In this document: one piece after another, positions 1-7,483 of the stretch | How the letters are laid out: the number at the start of each line of letters is the position of its first letter | Position numbering within the stretch: the first letter of the stretch is position 1 | Origin: Lachnospiraceae bacterium UBA3863 | Lineage (GTDB): Bacteria; Bacillota; Clostridia; Lachnospirales; Lachnospiraceae | DNA: 22,554 nt | Reading direction: 5' to 3' | NCBI GenBank assembly: GCA_002392385.1 | Contig: DGGX01000057.1 | Span: 1-22,554 of the forward strand | Made by a program: the position numbers and the translations under genes | The notes under the pieces: generated by a model | Told to the model about the DNA's origin: nothing | Seen by the model: only the letters and a program-made list of their open reading frames with translations | The model's database searches: none

Positions 1-103
1 GACAATGGTCATTACATATCAGTTTATATTAATGCACTTCTTAAAACTAGTTATACTAAAAATATATATTGTTTGCAATTGTTTCCGACGTATTTATTTA
101 AAA

Positions 104-131
104 ATTGTTCAAATGACCCTTTTTGTACAAT
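104..131 (+). promoter_or_regulatory. Weak candidate promoter in AT-rich leader of the methyltransferase-like gene
   Basis: The first ~130 bases are very AT-rich, in contrast to the GC-rich genes that follow. A TACAAT hexamer at 126-131 could be a -10 box. The best upstream match is TTGTTC at 105-110 with a short 15-bp spacer, or ATTGTT at 104-109 with 16 bp. Other hexamers, such as TATACT near 53-58, are also possible. Nothing else is recognised in 1-235 apart from the ribosome binding site before 236. Confidence 0.3.
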
Positions 132-235
132 GATCCCATGAGGACCGAAGAAAAGGGGAAAACAGAAGTACACCCCTTATTTGCGGACAGCGGGGCGGAC
201 AGAGGGGTGGTCAGAACGGATCGGAGGTTAAGGGT

Positions 236-1336
236 ATGATTATTGAACAGTCACAGGAAGTCAGGGACGGGATCATCCGTCTGTCCAGAGAGCTGGCGGA
301 ACAGGAGGATCTCAACTACCGGATCGGGGAGATGATCGAGAGGCGCATGGTGGTGCCGCTGGATGACCGTGACAAGCTCAATACGGTCTCGGAGCTGGCC
401 GGCTTCTTCCAGGTCACCAAAAAGCGGATCTACCCCCTGGTGGTGCTGGGCCGCCGGATCGGTCTGGGGCAGGTGGAGCTGGGAGCCTTCCTGGAGAGGA
501 TGCTGCCCTATACCACCGTCTACAGCGCGGAAGAGCTCATGCAGAATCCCTACATGCAGAAGATCCGCAGCATTCCGGCCCGGGAAGGGGCCTTCCGCTT
601 CGAGGAGACCAGGTTCTACAGCGGCGAGCTGTTTTTTGACAGGGAACCGGCGGCGGACGGGAGCCGGCGGATCAATACCCTGGGCATCCTGGACGGCGAG
701 CTGTATTATCCGGCCTTCTACGAGGGCGACCGCTGCTGGATGAGCATCACGCCCAACGAGACCGTGACCATGGAGCAGCCCATCGAGGAGGCCTCCGGCG
801 ATGTCCTGACCCTGGGTCTGGGCCTGGGCTACTATGCCTACATGGCCCACCGCAAGGACAATGTCCGGTCGGTCACCATCGTGGAGAGAGAGCCCGAGGT
901 CATCCGGATCTTCAAGGAGACCCTCCTGCCCCAGTTCGACCATCCGGACAAGATCCATATCATAGAGCAGGACGCTCTGGACTTTCTGGAGCATCTGGAG
1001 GACGGCGCCTACGATTACTGTTTTGCCGACATCTGGCAGAATCCTGTGGACGGCATGGACGACTACCTGCGGGCCAGGACCCTGGGCAACCGCTTCCGTA
1101 AGATGCGCTGCAGCTACTGGATCGAGGAGAGCTTCCTGGGATTCCTGGAGCAGTCCATCGCCAACCTGCTCCAGTTCGAATTCCTGGAGGAGGACGACAG
1201 CCAGATGCTGCGCACCCCCGGCTACGGCCTCATGAAGACCCTCCTCAAAGACCACGAGATCAAAAGCGAAGAGGACATCCGCGCCATGTTCGGCGGAGAC
1301 TTCGTCCGCGGCCTGCTGGACAGACAGGGAGTATGA
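236..1336 (+). CDS. Class I SAM-dependent methyltransferase-like protein, substrate unknown
   Basis: This 366-residue protein appears cytoplasmic, with no signal peptide or membrane segment. The start is supported by GGAGG about 8 bases upstream. Residues ~190-300 look like a Rossmann-fold methyltransferase of the spermidine-synthase type: a glycine-rich loop (LGLGLGY, from L193), an acidic strand end (TIVERE) for the SAM ribose, a following IEQDALDFL segment, and YDYCFADIW where catalytic residues lie in relatives. The first ~150 residues form a separate module (helical by composition) that I do not recognise. The extra N-terminal module and lack of obvious aminopropyltransferase signature residues argue against calling it SpeE. 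It stands alone: the next gene is ~680 bp downstream across a repeat array. The fold call is fairly secure; substrate and reaction are unknown, and it may be a catalytically divergent member. Confidence 0.75.
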   Translation: MIIEQSQEVRDGIIRLSRELAEQEDLNYRIGEMIERRMVVPLDDRDKLNTVSELAGFFQVTKKRIYPLVVLGRRIGLGQVELGAFLERMLPYTTVYSAEELMQNPYMQKIRSIPAREGAFRFEETRFYSGELFFDREPAADGSRRINTLGILDGELYYPAFYEGDRCWMSITPNETVTMEQPIEEASGDVLTLGLGLGYYAYMAHRKDNVRSVTIVEREPEVIRIFKETLLPQFDHPDKIHIIEQDALDFLEHLEDGAYDYCFADIWQNPVDGMDDYLRARTLGNRFRKMRCSYWIEESFLGFLEQSIANLLQFEFLEEDDSQMLRTPGYGLMKTLLKDHEIKSEEDIRAMFGGDFVRGLLDRQGV

Positions 1337-1346
1337 GGGGAGCCGG

Positions 1347-1400
1347 CCGGGAACTGCCTTGGGTCTGCCCGGCAACTGCTTTAGATCTGCCCGGCAGGAA
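1347..1400 (+). repeat. Short 22-bp direct repeat after the methyltransferase-like gene
   Basis: A unit beginning CCGG(G/C)AACTGC recurs at 1347, 1369 and, truncated, 1391, with a 22-bp period. The arms GCCGGG (1346-1351) and CCCGGC (1368-1373) could pair, but no T-tract follows, so this is not a convincing terminator. Confidence 0.5.
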
Positions 1401-1433
1401 GATTGAGAAGGACCGGCGCAGAATATAATTGTA

Positions 1434-1463
1434 TTGCAAGGAGTAAGGGCGGGAAGGTATACT
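1434..1463 (+). promoter_or_regulatory. Candidate sigma-A promoter upstream of the 53-bp repeat array
   Basis: TTGCAA at 1434-1439 and TATACT at 1458-1463 are separated by 18 bp, giving 4/6 and 5/6 matches to the housekeeping consensus. If active, it would start a ~550-nt leader carrying the whole repeat array ahead of the first L,D-transpeptidase gene. No better promoter is seen between the array and that gene. Confidence 0.35.
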
Positions 1464-1527
1464 GATTGTAACGAGATTGTAATAAATGATGATCGGCTGC
1501 ATGACCGGGGGCGGATCAGCAGTCGTT

Positions 1528-1985
1528 CAGGTGCTGTGGACAACCCGGAAGGTTGTCGGCGAGAGTTTGGGGTGATAGTTCAGGTGCTGCGGTCAACCCG
1601 GAAGGTTGTCGGCGAGAGTTTGGGGTGATAAGCCAGGTGCTGTGGTCAACCCGGAAGGTTGTCGGCGAGAGTTTGGGGTGATAGTTCAGGTGCTGCGGTC
1701 AACCCGGAAGGGTGTCGGCAAGTGTTTGGGGTGACTTACAGGTGCCAGTATCAACCCAAATAGAATTGAAGTTACTATCTGGGTTGAGAACAAGTCACGC
1801 GAGTCATCCCGCATGACACTAGAAGACAGAATGGGTTGAGAACAAGTCTACGCGAGTCATCCCGCATGACACTAGAAGACAGAATGGGTTGAGAACAAGT
1901 CACGCGAGCCATCCCACATGTTATCAGCAGACAGAATGGGGTGGGAGCAAGGGCCAGACAGGTCGCCCCAGGACGGAATCACACA
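1528..1985 (+). repeat. Tandem array of about nine ~53-bp units with central inverted repeats
   Basis: Aligning on the core GTCA(A/T)CCC places units at 1539 (GACAACCC), 1592, 1645, 1698, 1750, 1803, 1856, 1908 and 1962, i.e. steps of 52-54 bp. Units 1-4 are near-identical GC-rich copies (type A). Units 6-7 are near-identical to each other (type B), while units 5, 8 and 9 are degenerate. Each good unit has a small hairpin at the same place: GACAACC/GGTTGTC in unit 1 (one mismatch in units 2-3) and GTCAT/ATGAC in type B. TCAACCCA (1751-1758) and TGGGTTGA (1780-1787) form a perfect 8-bp inverted repeat at the A/B boundary. The region lacks a supported gene. Function is unknown. Confidence 0.85.
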
Positions 1986-2005
1986 TCGGCAGAGGTCCTG
2001 CCGGG

Positions 2006-2014
2006 AAAGGAGAG
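2006..2014 (+). promoter_or_regulatory. Ribosome binding site that fixes the start of the first L,D-transpeptidase
   Basis: AAAGGAGAG lies 4 bases before the ATG at 2019. An in-frame ATG at 1941 has no comparable site and would add 26 residues ahead of the signal peptide, inside the degenerate last repeat unit. The start at 2019 puts the basic MRRKR segment at the N-terminus, as expected for a secreted protein. Confidence 0.85.
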
Positions 2015-2018
2015 ACGG

Positions 2019-3974
2019 ATGAGAAGGAAGCGTTCTCCGGGAAACAGAGCGGTAAGGCTCCTGGCTGTGGTTCTTGCCGCCTTTCTTTCTGTAAGCGCTC
2101 CTGCGGCCGTTCTTGGGGCGGAGGAGACCGGACAGGAGGCTGTGCAGGAGCCTGCCGGTCAGTCGCAGGGCGCCGAAGAGAAGCAGAACGAGCAACCCGC
2201 CGTCACGACTGAAGGTGTTTCTGAAACAAAGACAGAAGAACCCGAAGTCACGACGGAAAACGTTACGGAAGGCACAACCGAAGCAGCTCCCGCCGTCACG
2301 ACGGAAGGACAGTCTGAGGGCACGACGGAAAGCGCGCCTCAGATAACGACGGAAGGAGAATCTGAAGGTACGACCGAGGGGCAGTCCGAAGTCACGACGG
2401 AAGGACCTTCTGAAATTATTACAGAAGGAGGATCCGAGGGCACGACCGAAGAGACGCCTGGGGAAGAGGTTTCGGAAGCGACGACAGAAGTCACGGACGC
2501 TTCCATGACCGCGTCTGCGCAGGAGGAAGCGTACGCCGGCGACTGGGTGAAGAGCGGCAAGAAGTGGAGATTTCTCCTGCCGGACGGCGCTTATGCCAGA
2601 AACAGGTTCGTGACGGTCGACGGCGAGATCTATTATCTGGATGCCAAGGGTTACATGAAGACCGGCTGGATCACCGTGGGCAAGAGGAAATACTATGCCC
2701 GCGGGAGCGGCGCCATCCAGAGGGGCTGGAAAGACTTCCGGGTCACTGAAAAGATCAACGGCAAGAATCAGAAAGTCACGCGCTATTATTATTTCGGCCC
2801 TGCCACGGGAGTGATGAACACCGGCTGGCGGACCATCGGCGGCAAGTATTATTACTTCACTTCCGACGGGAAGAACCAGAAGAGCACCGGCTGGAAGAAG
2901 ATCAGCGGGAAATGGTACTACATGCAGAAGGACGACGACGGGCATATCTGCGCGGCTGTCGGCTGGAAGCAGGTCAAGGACAGCAAGAAGGTCCTGCGCT
3001 GGTATTATCTGGAGCCTTCGAAGGAACTGCACGGCAGGATGAAGACGGGCTGGTTTACGGAAGAGGGCAAGACTTACTACTTCAACAGCAGCGGCGCGTC
3101 GGTGAAGGCCGTACAGACGATCAATAAGAAGAAATATCTGTTTATCAATGAGGACGGCCGGGGCGTTCTCGCCACCGGGAGCGGGCCCACCGTGATCGAT
3201 GGAAGGACCTATTATTTCGGCAGCGGCAACGCGCTGAGGACCGGCTGGATCACAGAGAACGGCAAGACCTATTACTATTGGAGCCACATGGCTACGGGCT
3301 GGAAGAAGATCAGCGGGAGCTGGTACTACTTCAACGGCGACGGAGAGAGGCAGACCGGCTGGCTGACGCTCAGCGGCAAGACCTATTACCTGCAGCCCGG
3401 CAAGAATGGGGCCATGGTCACGGGCTGGAAGACCATCGGCGGGGCCAGATACTATTTCAAGGGCGGCGGCGCTATGGCGGTCAATACCGTCGTGGATGGC
3501 ATGAAGCTGGGTGCGGACGGCAAGATGACCGGTCCGGCACCGGATGCCATGGACAGGAAGGCCCAGGGCTACAGCTCCTCCACCCGGTATCTGATCCTGG
3601 TCAATCGGAGCACCCACAAGGTGTCCGTCTATCAGGGCTCCAAGGGCAAGTGGACCCGGGTGAAGCGGTGGAGCTGCGGAGACGGCGCCAGGGCCACGCC
3701 GACACCGGAGGGGACCTTCAAGGTCGGCATCAAGCTCAAATATTTCGACACAGCGGCCAATAACCGCTGCTGGTATGCCACCCAGTTCTGGGGCGATTAC
3801 CTCTTCCATTCGATCCTGTATGTGAAGTCCGGCTCGCCATCCAAGGTGAGGGGCAGCACCTCTTCACAGCTGGGCCGGGCCGTGTCCCACGGGTGCGTGC
3901 GGCTCACCCTGGACAACGCCAAGTGGATCTACAACAATATCCCTTCGGGGACCAAGGTGGTCGTCTACCACTGA
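2019..3974 (+). CDS. Secreted L,D-transpeptidase (YkuD) with cell-wall-binding repeats
   Basis: The 651-residue product begins with a signal peptide (basic MRRKR, hydrophobic core to about residue 32, likely cleaved after VLGA). A Thr/Glu-rich linker with repeated TTEG motifs runs to about residue 170. About a dozen GW...YYF choline/cell-wall-binding type repeats (CW_binding_1 family) fill ~175-515. The last ~125 residues are a YkuD L,D-transpeptidase domain with the conserved His (H597, LFHSILY) and the catalytic SHGCVRL motif (H624, C626, R628). Such enzymes make 3-3 cross-links between meso-diaminopimelate residues or attach proteins to peptidoglycan; the repeats should hold it on the wall, possibly by choline or a wall glycopolymer. 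It is a paralogue of the next gene. It carries its own terminator and appears monocistronic. Family assignment is firm; the natural substrate and the repeat ligand are inferred. Confidence 0.93.
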   Translation: MRRKRSPGNRAVRLLAVVLAAFLSVSAPAAVLGAEETGQEAVQEPAGQSQGAEEKQNEQPAVTTEGVSETKTEEPEVTTENVTEGTTEAAPAVTTEGQSEGTTESAPQITTEGESEGTTEGQSEVTTEGPSEIITEGGSEGTTEETPGEEVSEATTEVTDASMTASAQEEAYAGDWVKSGKKWRFLLPDGAYARNRFVTVDGEIYYLDAKGYMKTGWITVGKRKYYARGSGAIQRGWKDFRVTEKINGKNQKVTRYYYFGPATGVMNTGWRTIGGKYYYFTSDGKNQKSTGWKKISGKWYYMQKDDDGHICAAVGWKQVKDSKKVLRWYYLEPSKELHGRMKTGWFTEEGKTYYFNSSGASVKAVQTINKKKYLFINEDGRGVLATGSGPTVIDGRTYYFGSGNALRTGWITENGKTYYYWSHMATGWKKISGSWYYFNGDGERQTGWLTLSGKTYYLQPGKNGAMVTGWKTIGGARYYFKGGGAMAVNTVVDGMKLGADGKMTGPAPDAMDRKAQGYSSSTRYLILVNRSTHKVSVYQGSKGKWTRVKRWSCGDGARATPTPEGTFKVGIKLKYFDTAANNRCWYATQFWGDYLFHSILYVKSGSPSKVRGSTSSQLGRAVSHGCVRLTLDNAKWIYNNIPSGTKVVVYH

Positions 3975-3990
3975 TTCCGGATCCTGAGAG

Positions 3991-4063
3991 ATCCCGGCCT
4001 GCCGGCACAGGCTGCCCGCGGTGACTCCGCGCGGCGTCTTCTGTACCGCAGGCCGGGATTTTA
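3991..4063 (+). terminator. Long-stem terminator after the first L,D-transpeptidase
   Basis: ATCCCGGCCTGC (3991-4002) pairs perfectly with GCAGGCCGGGAT (4048-4059) and is followed by TTTATT. The 45-base loop contains a second GC-rich inverted repeat (around CCCGCG...CGCGCGG). It is an unusually large loop for an intrinsic terminator, but the position 17 bp past the stop fits. Confidence 0.75.
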
Positions 4064-4112
4064 TTGCACATTTACAAAAATAAAGAAATTGTTACAAAAC
4101 TGAAACAAATAC

Positions 4113-4141
4113 TTCACAAATAGACTGAAAGGGTGTATAAT
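4113..4141 (+). promoter_or_regulatory. Sigma-A promoter for the second L,D-transpeptidase
   Basis: TTCACA (4113-4118) and a perfect TATAAT (4136-4141) are separated by exactly 17 bp, in an AT-rich stretch just past the upstream terminator. Transcription should start near 4148, leaving a leader of about 285 nt before the ATG at 4432. Confidence 0.8.
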
Positions 4142-4147
4142 CACACT

Positions 4148-4431
4148 TGAAAGTTCGAAAACAGGTTCTCCGCACCGATGAGTGCCGGCTGCTTGTTCTT
4201 TTTTGTCATATTATACGTGCTTTTTTACAAACTTTTCACAATTTTGTACAGAATTATGATGGAAAAAAGAACTGATCAGCGGTACAATAACGGAGTGTCT
4301 CTATGCCCCGCTCACAGTCGGAGCTGTGAAACGGAAACAGAACAGACGCTGCAGACATCGCCAAGGAGAGCCCGAGGAGATGTTTTTGGCATATAGTAAC
4401 AAGTTATTCAAAACTGTGAAGGAGTGAAACG
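4148..4431 (+). promoter_or_regulatory. Long 5' leader of the second L,D-transpeptidase gene
   Basis: This untranslated stretch is more AT-rich than its surroundings. It holds an imperfect hairpin (4160-4197) followed by six T residues (4199-4204), which could act as an attenuator. Further down is a clean hairpin TCACAG/CTGTGA with a six-base loop (4312-4329). I recognise no known riboswitch consensus. A good ribosome binding site (GAAGGAG) ends the leader. The regulatory role is inferred only from length and structure. Confidence 0.4.
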
Positions 4432-7296
4432 ATGGGTATGTTGAAGAGAAGGCTTGCAATGCTGCTCGCGGCGGCCATGCTGTTCACATCTGTGCCGGTC
4501 ATGGACGTGACCGCTGCGGAGAACGGTGAACCCGCTGTGGAAGAGACGACAGAAAGCAGCACCGAGGCAACCACAGAGACACCTGCCCCCACCGGCGGTG
4601 ACACGACGGAGGGCGAGACCCCTGCCCCCGAAGGCAATGAGGGAGGCGCTGCAGGGGAAGAGACGACCACTCCCGCAGTGACCGAGGGTCAGGGAACCGA
4701 ACAGACCACTGAGCCCACCACGGAGGGTCAGGAGGGCACTGTTCCCGCTGAGAACCAGGGAACAGAGGAGACCACAGAAGAGCTTGTGGATGGAACCGTT
4801 GTTGACGAGGCCGCTGACGCTGTCGTGAAGGCGGAGTCCGTCAAGATCGTGCAGAAGGGCAAGAAGACGACCCCGACCAAGGTCAATGTCGGCTCGAGTC
4901 TTGCGCTGGAAGTCGTGGCGGAGCCGGAAGGCGCTGAGATCGGCGAGGTGATCTGGAGCTCCTCTGATGAGAGCGTCGTCACCGTATCTGCGGACGGCGT
5001 CGTCAAGGGCATCGTCGGCACCACGCCGGAGAACGCAGTGACCATCACGGCCAGGTCTGCGGATGATTCTTCCCTGACCGCATCCATCACCCTGCAGTCC
5101 TATGCCGGCACGTGGGTGAAGAAGAACGGCAAGTGGAAATTTAAGCTGCCCAACGGCAAGTATGCCAAGAACAAGTTTGTGACCATCGACGGCAAGATCT
5201 ACTATCTGGCTTCCGATGAGTACATGGAGACCGGCTGGTTCACCGCCAGCAAGAAGAAATACTATGCCAACGGCAGCGGTGTGGTCCAGAGGGGCTGGAA
5301 GTCCATCAAGGTCACCGAGAAGGTCAACGGCAAGAACAAGAAAGTCGCCCGCAACTACTATTTCGGCCCCGCGACGGGCATGATGAACACCGGCTGGCGG
5401 ACCATCAACGGCAAGTATTACTATTTCGCCTCCGACGGCAAGAACCAGAAGAGCACCGGCTGGGCCAAGATCAGCGGGAAATGGTATTACATGGAGAAGG
5501 ATGAGGACGGCCACATCTGCGCGGCGACCGGCTGGCAGGAAGTCAAGGGCAAGTGGTATTATCTGGATCCCTCCAAGAGCCTTCACGGCGAGATGAAGAC
5601 CGGCTGGTTCACTGAGACCGTGCAGGTCGCGGCCACCCAGGCTGTGGATGCGGCCATCGAGGGTGATGAGATCACTGCCGACATGGAAGAGCAGACTACG
5701 GCGGAAGAAGCTGTCATGGCAGGCACCGTTACCAAGACCTATTACTTCAACAAGAGCGGCGCGTCCGTGACCGGCCTGCAGACCATCAGCGGCAAGAAGT
5801 ATCTGTTCGTTGAGGAAGGCGGCAAGGGCGTTCTTGCGGAGGCCGACTGGACCAGTTACAAGGACAACTGGTACTATGTGAACCCTACCAACAACGTCGT
5901 GACCACCGGACAGGCCACCATTGATGGCGAGGGCTATTATTTCGACACCAAGACCGGCGTTTCCAGGAGCGGTCTGATCTCCATCACCACCGGGTCTGGC
6001 AAGAGCGCTGTCACCAAGAGCTTCTACTATGAAAAGGATGCCCAGGGCAAGGGCGTTATGGTTAAGGATCGTTGGATCGACGACGGCCCCAAGCACTATC
6101 TTGCGGGTGCCGACGGACAGCTCCTCACCGGCAGCCAGGAGAGGGACGGACAGTTCTACTACTTCGACGCCAAGACATGCGCAGCCAAGGGCGGCGTGAT
6201 CAAGATCGACGGCAAGTCCTACCTTTACGCAGACAATGCAGACGGACGTCCGGCCCGCGTGACTACCCCCGGCAAGTATGTTTACAACAACAAGCCCTAC
6301 TTCATCAATGATGATGCGGAGCATTCTCTGAAGACCGGTTTCGTGAAGGACGGTGAGGATACCTATTATTACAAGTCCGATTTCAACATCGCGACCGGCT
6401 GGCAGAAGGACAACAATATCTGGTACTACTTCGATCCTGATACCGGTAAGATGCAGACCGGCTGGATCAAGCTCAAAGATATCTGGTACTACCTGAAACC
6501 TGAGAATGGCGCAATGGTGACCGGACCGCTGACCATTGAAGGCGACGGCACATACTATTTCGGCAAGAGCGGTGCCATGCAGAAGGGCGTTGTGCCCAGA
6601 GACGGCGGCTACTATGCCTACGACAACAACGGCCGGCTGGTGACAAGCAATGACAGCTGGAAGGATCCGGAAGGCAATACCTGGAAGGTCGATGCCAACG
6701 GCAAGATCACCAATTACAACAAGAAGATCGCGGAAATGGATGCCAAGGCCAACAAGGGGTCCGGCGCTTCCTCCAGCACTAACTGGCTGATCATGGCCAA
6801 CAAGTCCAACCACATGATGGGCATCTATGAGAAGTCAGGCGGCAAGTGGGTCCGCAGGAAGACCTGGGCTTTCCACAGCGCGGACGGACAGAGAGACTGG
6901 AAGACCGGTCAGAGACATATCACACCGAGCAGGAAGTCCTCTATCGCGAAGTCCATCAGCTCCCGTAAGAGCAACCACACCACCGGTACCAACGGTGTCA
7001 GGCAGAGAGATTTCGGCGGTTCCACCGGTTTCTACTGCACCTACATCAACAGCGGATTCTTCATCCACACGCTGCTGTACAAGAAGGGGACACGTCTGGG
7101 CAGCAACGACGGCGAGAGCAGGGCGGAGCCCAAGTCGGCTCTTCTGGGCGGCCAGACGCTGAAGGACGGCATTAACGCCTCCGGCGGCAAGAACATCTCC
7201 CACGGCTGCATCCGTGTCAACTGGGCCAATGCCAAGTATGTGTACTTCCACATTCCGGGCGGAACTGCTGTCTGGGTATATGGAGGCTCCTTCTAA
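4432..7296 (+). CDS. Secreted L,D-transpeptidase (YkuD) with Big-2-like domain and cell-wall-binding repeats
   Basis: The 954-residue product has a signal peptide (MLKRR then a hydrophobic core, cleavage near VTAA, ~30), a Thr/Glu/Pro-rich linker to ~130, a bacterial Ig-like (Big_2-type) domain at ~135-222 (VIWSSSDESVVTVSADG), many GW/YYF cell-wall-binding repeats from ~225 to ~765, and a C-terminal YkuD domain with H879 (FIHTLLY) and SHGCIRV (H924, C926). The first repeats match its upstream paralogue almost residue by residue. Two differences stand out: a 39-residue acidic insert (396-434) splitting one repeat, and a longer loop (45 residues rather than 26) between the two active-site histidines. 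It should act outside the membrane on peptidoglycan, making 3-3 cross-links or anchoring polymers. It is transcribed from its own promoter and closed by a strong terminator. Enzyme class is firm; the specific job that distinguishes it from its neighbour is unknown. Confidence 0.93.
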   Translation: MGMLKRRLAMLLAAAMLFTSVPVMDVTAAENGEPAVEETTESSTEATTETPAPTGGDTTEGETPAPEGNEGGAAGEETTTPAVTEGQGTEQTTEPTTEGQEGTVPAENQGTEETTEELVDGTVVDEAADAVVKAESVKIVQKGKKTTPTKVNVGSSLALEVVAEPEGAEIGEVIWSSSDESVVTVSADGVVKGIVGTTPENAVTITARSADDSSLTASITLQSYAGTWVKKNGKWKFKLPNGKYAKNKFVTIDGKIYYLASDEYMETGWFTASKKKYYANGSGVVQRGWKSIKVTEKVNGKNKKVARNYYFGPATGMMNTGWRTINGKYYYFASDGKNQKSTGWAKISGKWYYMEKDEDGHICAATGWQEVKGKWYYLDPSKSLHGEMKTGWFTETVQVAATQAVDAAIEGDEITADMEEQTTAEEAVMAGTVTKTYYFNKSGASVTGLQTISGKKYLFVEEGGKGVLAEADWTSYKDNWYYVNPTNNVVTTGQATIDGEGYYFDTKTGVSRSGLISITTGSGKSAVTKSFYYEKDAQGKGVMVKDRWIDDGPKHYLAGADGQLLTGSQERDGQFYYFDAKTCAAKGGVIKIDGKSYLYADNADGRPARVTTPGKYVYNNKPYFINDDAEHSLKTGFVKDGEDTYYYKSDFNIATGWQKDNNIWYYFDPDTGKMQTGWIKLKDIWYYLKPENGAMVTGPLTIEGDGTYYFGKSGAMQKGVVPRDGGYYAYDNNGRLVTSNDSWKDPEGNTWKVDANGKITNYNKKIAEMDAKANKGSGASSSTNWLIMANKSNHMMGIYEKSGGKWVRRKTWAFHSADGQRDWKTGQRHITPSRKSSIAKSISSRKSNHTTGTNGVRQRDFGGSTGFYCTYINSGFFIHTLLYKKGTRLGSNDGESRAEPKSALLGGQTLKDGINASGGKNISHGCIRVNWANAKYVYFHIPGGTAVWVYGGSF

Positions 7297-7330
7297 GGAA
7301 CGGGCGTTGACAATCTGCATAGCAAGCATG

Positions 7331-7360
7331 AAAAGCTGCCGCTTCCGCGGCAGCTTTTTT
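7331..7360 (+). terminator. Intrinsic terminator after the second L,D-transpeptidase
   Basis: A perfect GCTGCCGC/GCGGCAGC stem (7335-7342 with 7347-7354), a TTCC loop, an upstream A-tract and six T residues (7355-7360) form a textbook intrinsic terminator. The A- and T-tracts make it potentially bidirectional. Confidence 0.95.
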
Positions 7361-7405
7361 CTATAATTAAATCAATCCAACCGTCCCAATCTACGTACTA
7401 TCGTA

Positions 7406-7411
7406 TATAAT
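7406..7411 (+). promoter_or_regulatory. Candidate -10 box for the giant secreted protein gene
   Basis: A perfect TATAAT lies ~75 bp before the ATG and just after the preceding terminator, so a promoter is expected here. No good -35 hexamer is seen 16-18 bp upstream. The nearby TACGTACTATCGTA is a partial palindrome that could be a regulator site; that is speculative. Confidence 0.4.
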
Positions 7412-7483
7412 AAGAAGAGGCGGTTGCCGCCGCCCTGAGGAACCATATCACATATCAGACCTAAAGACAGGGGATACATCATC

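Noticed and set aside
236..1336. Naming the methyltransferase-like gene speE (spermidine synthase)
   Set aside because: Only the Rossmann SAM-binding features match; the N-terminal module and the putative catalytic region differ, and no polyamine genes are adjacent.
1941..2018. Upstream ATG at 1941 as start of the first L,D-transpeptidase
   Set aside because: It lies in the last degenerate repeat unit without a ribosome binding site and would bury the signal peptide 26 residues in; the ATG at 2019 has AAAGGAG and a normal signal peptide.
1872..3809. Long minus-strand open frame opposite the first L,D-transpeptidase (similar long frames lie opposite other genes, e.g. 4408-6813 and 10775-13165)
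   Set aside because: These are antisense shadows of GC-rich, repeat-rich genes. They lack ribosome binding sites and recognisable domains, whereas the plus-strand frames have signal peptides and clear domains.
4178..4396. A 72-residue reading frame with a hydrophobic N-terminus inside the leader of the second L,D-transpeptidase
   Set aside because: No ribosome binding site precedes the ATG, the sequence after the hydrophobic part is not protein-like, and it overlaps the structured leader. Probably chance.
4148..4431. Cyclic-di-GMP or other known riboswitch in the leader
   Set aside because: None of the conserved motifs I would expect could be placed; only generic hairpins are seen.
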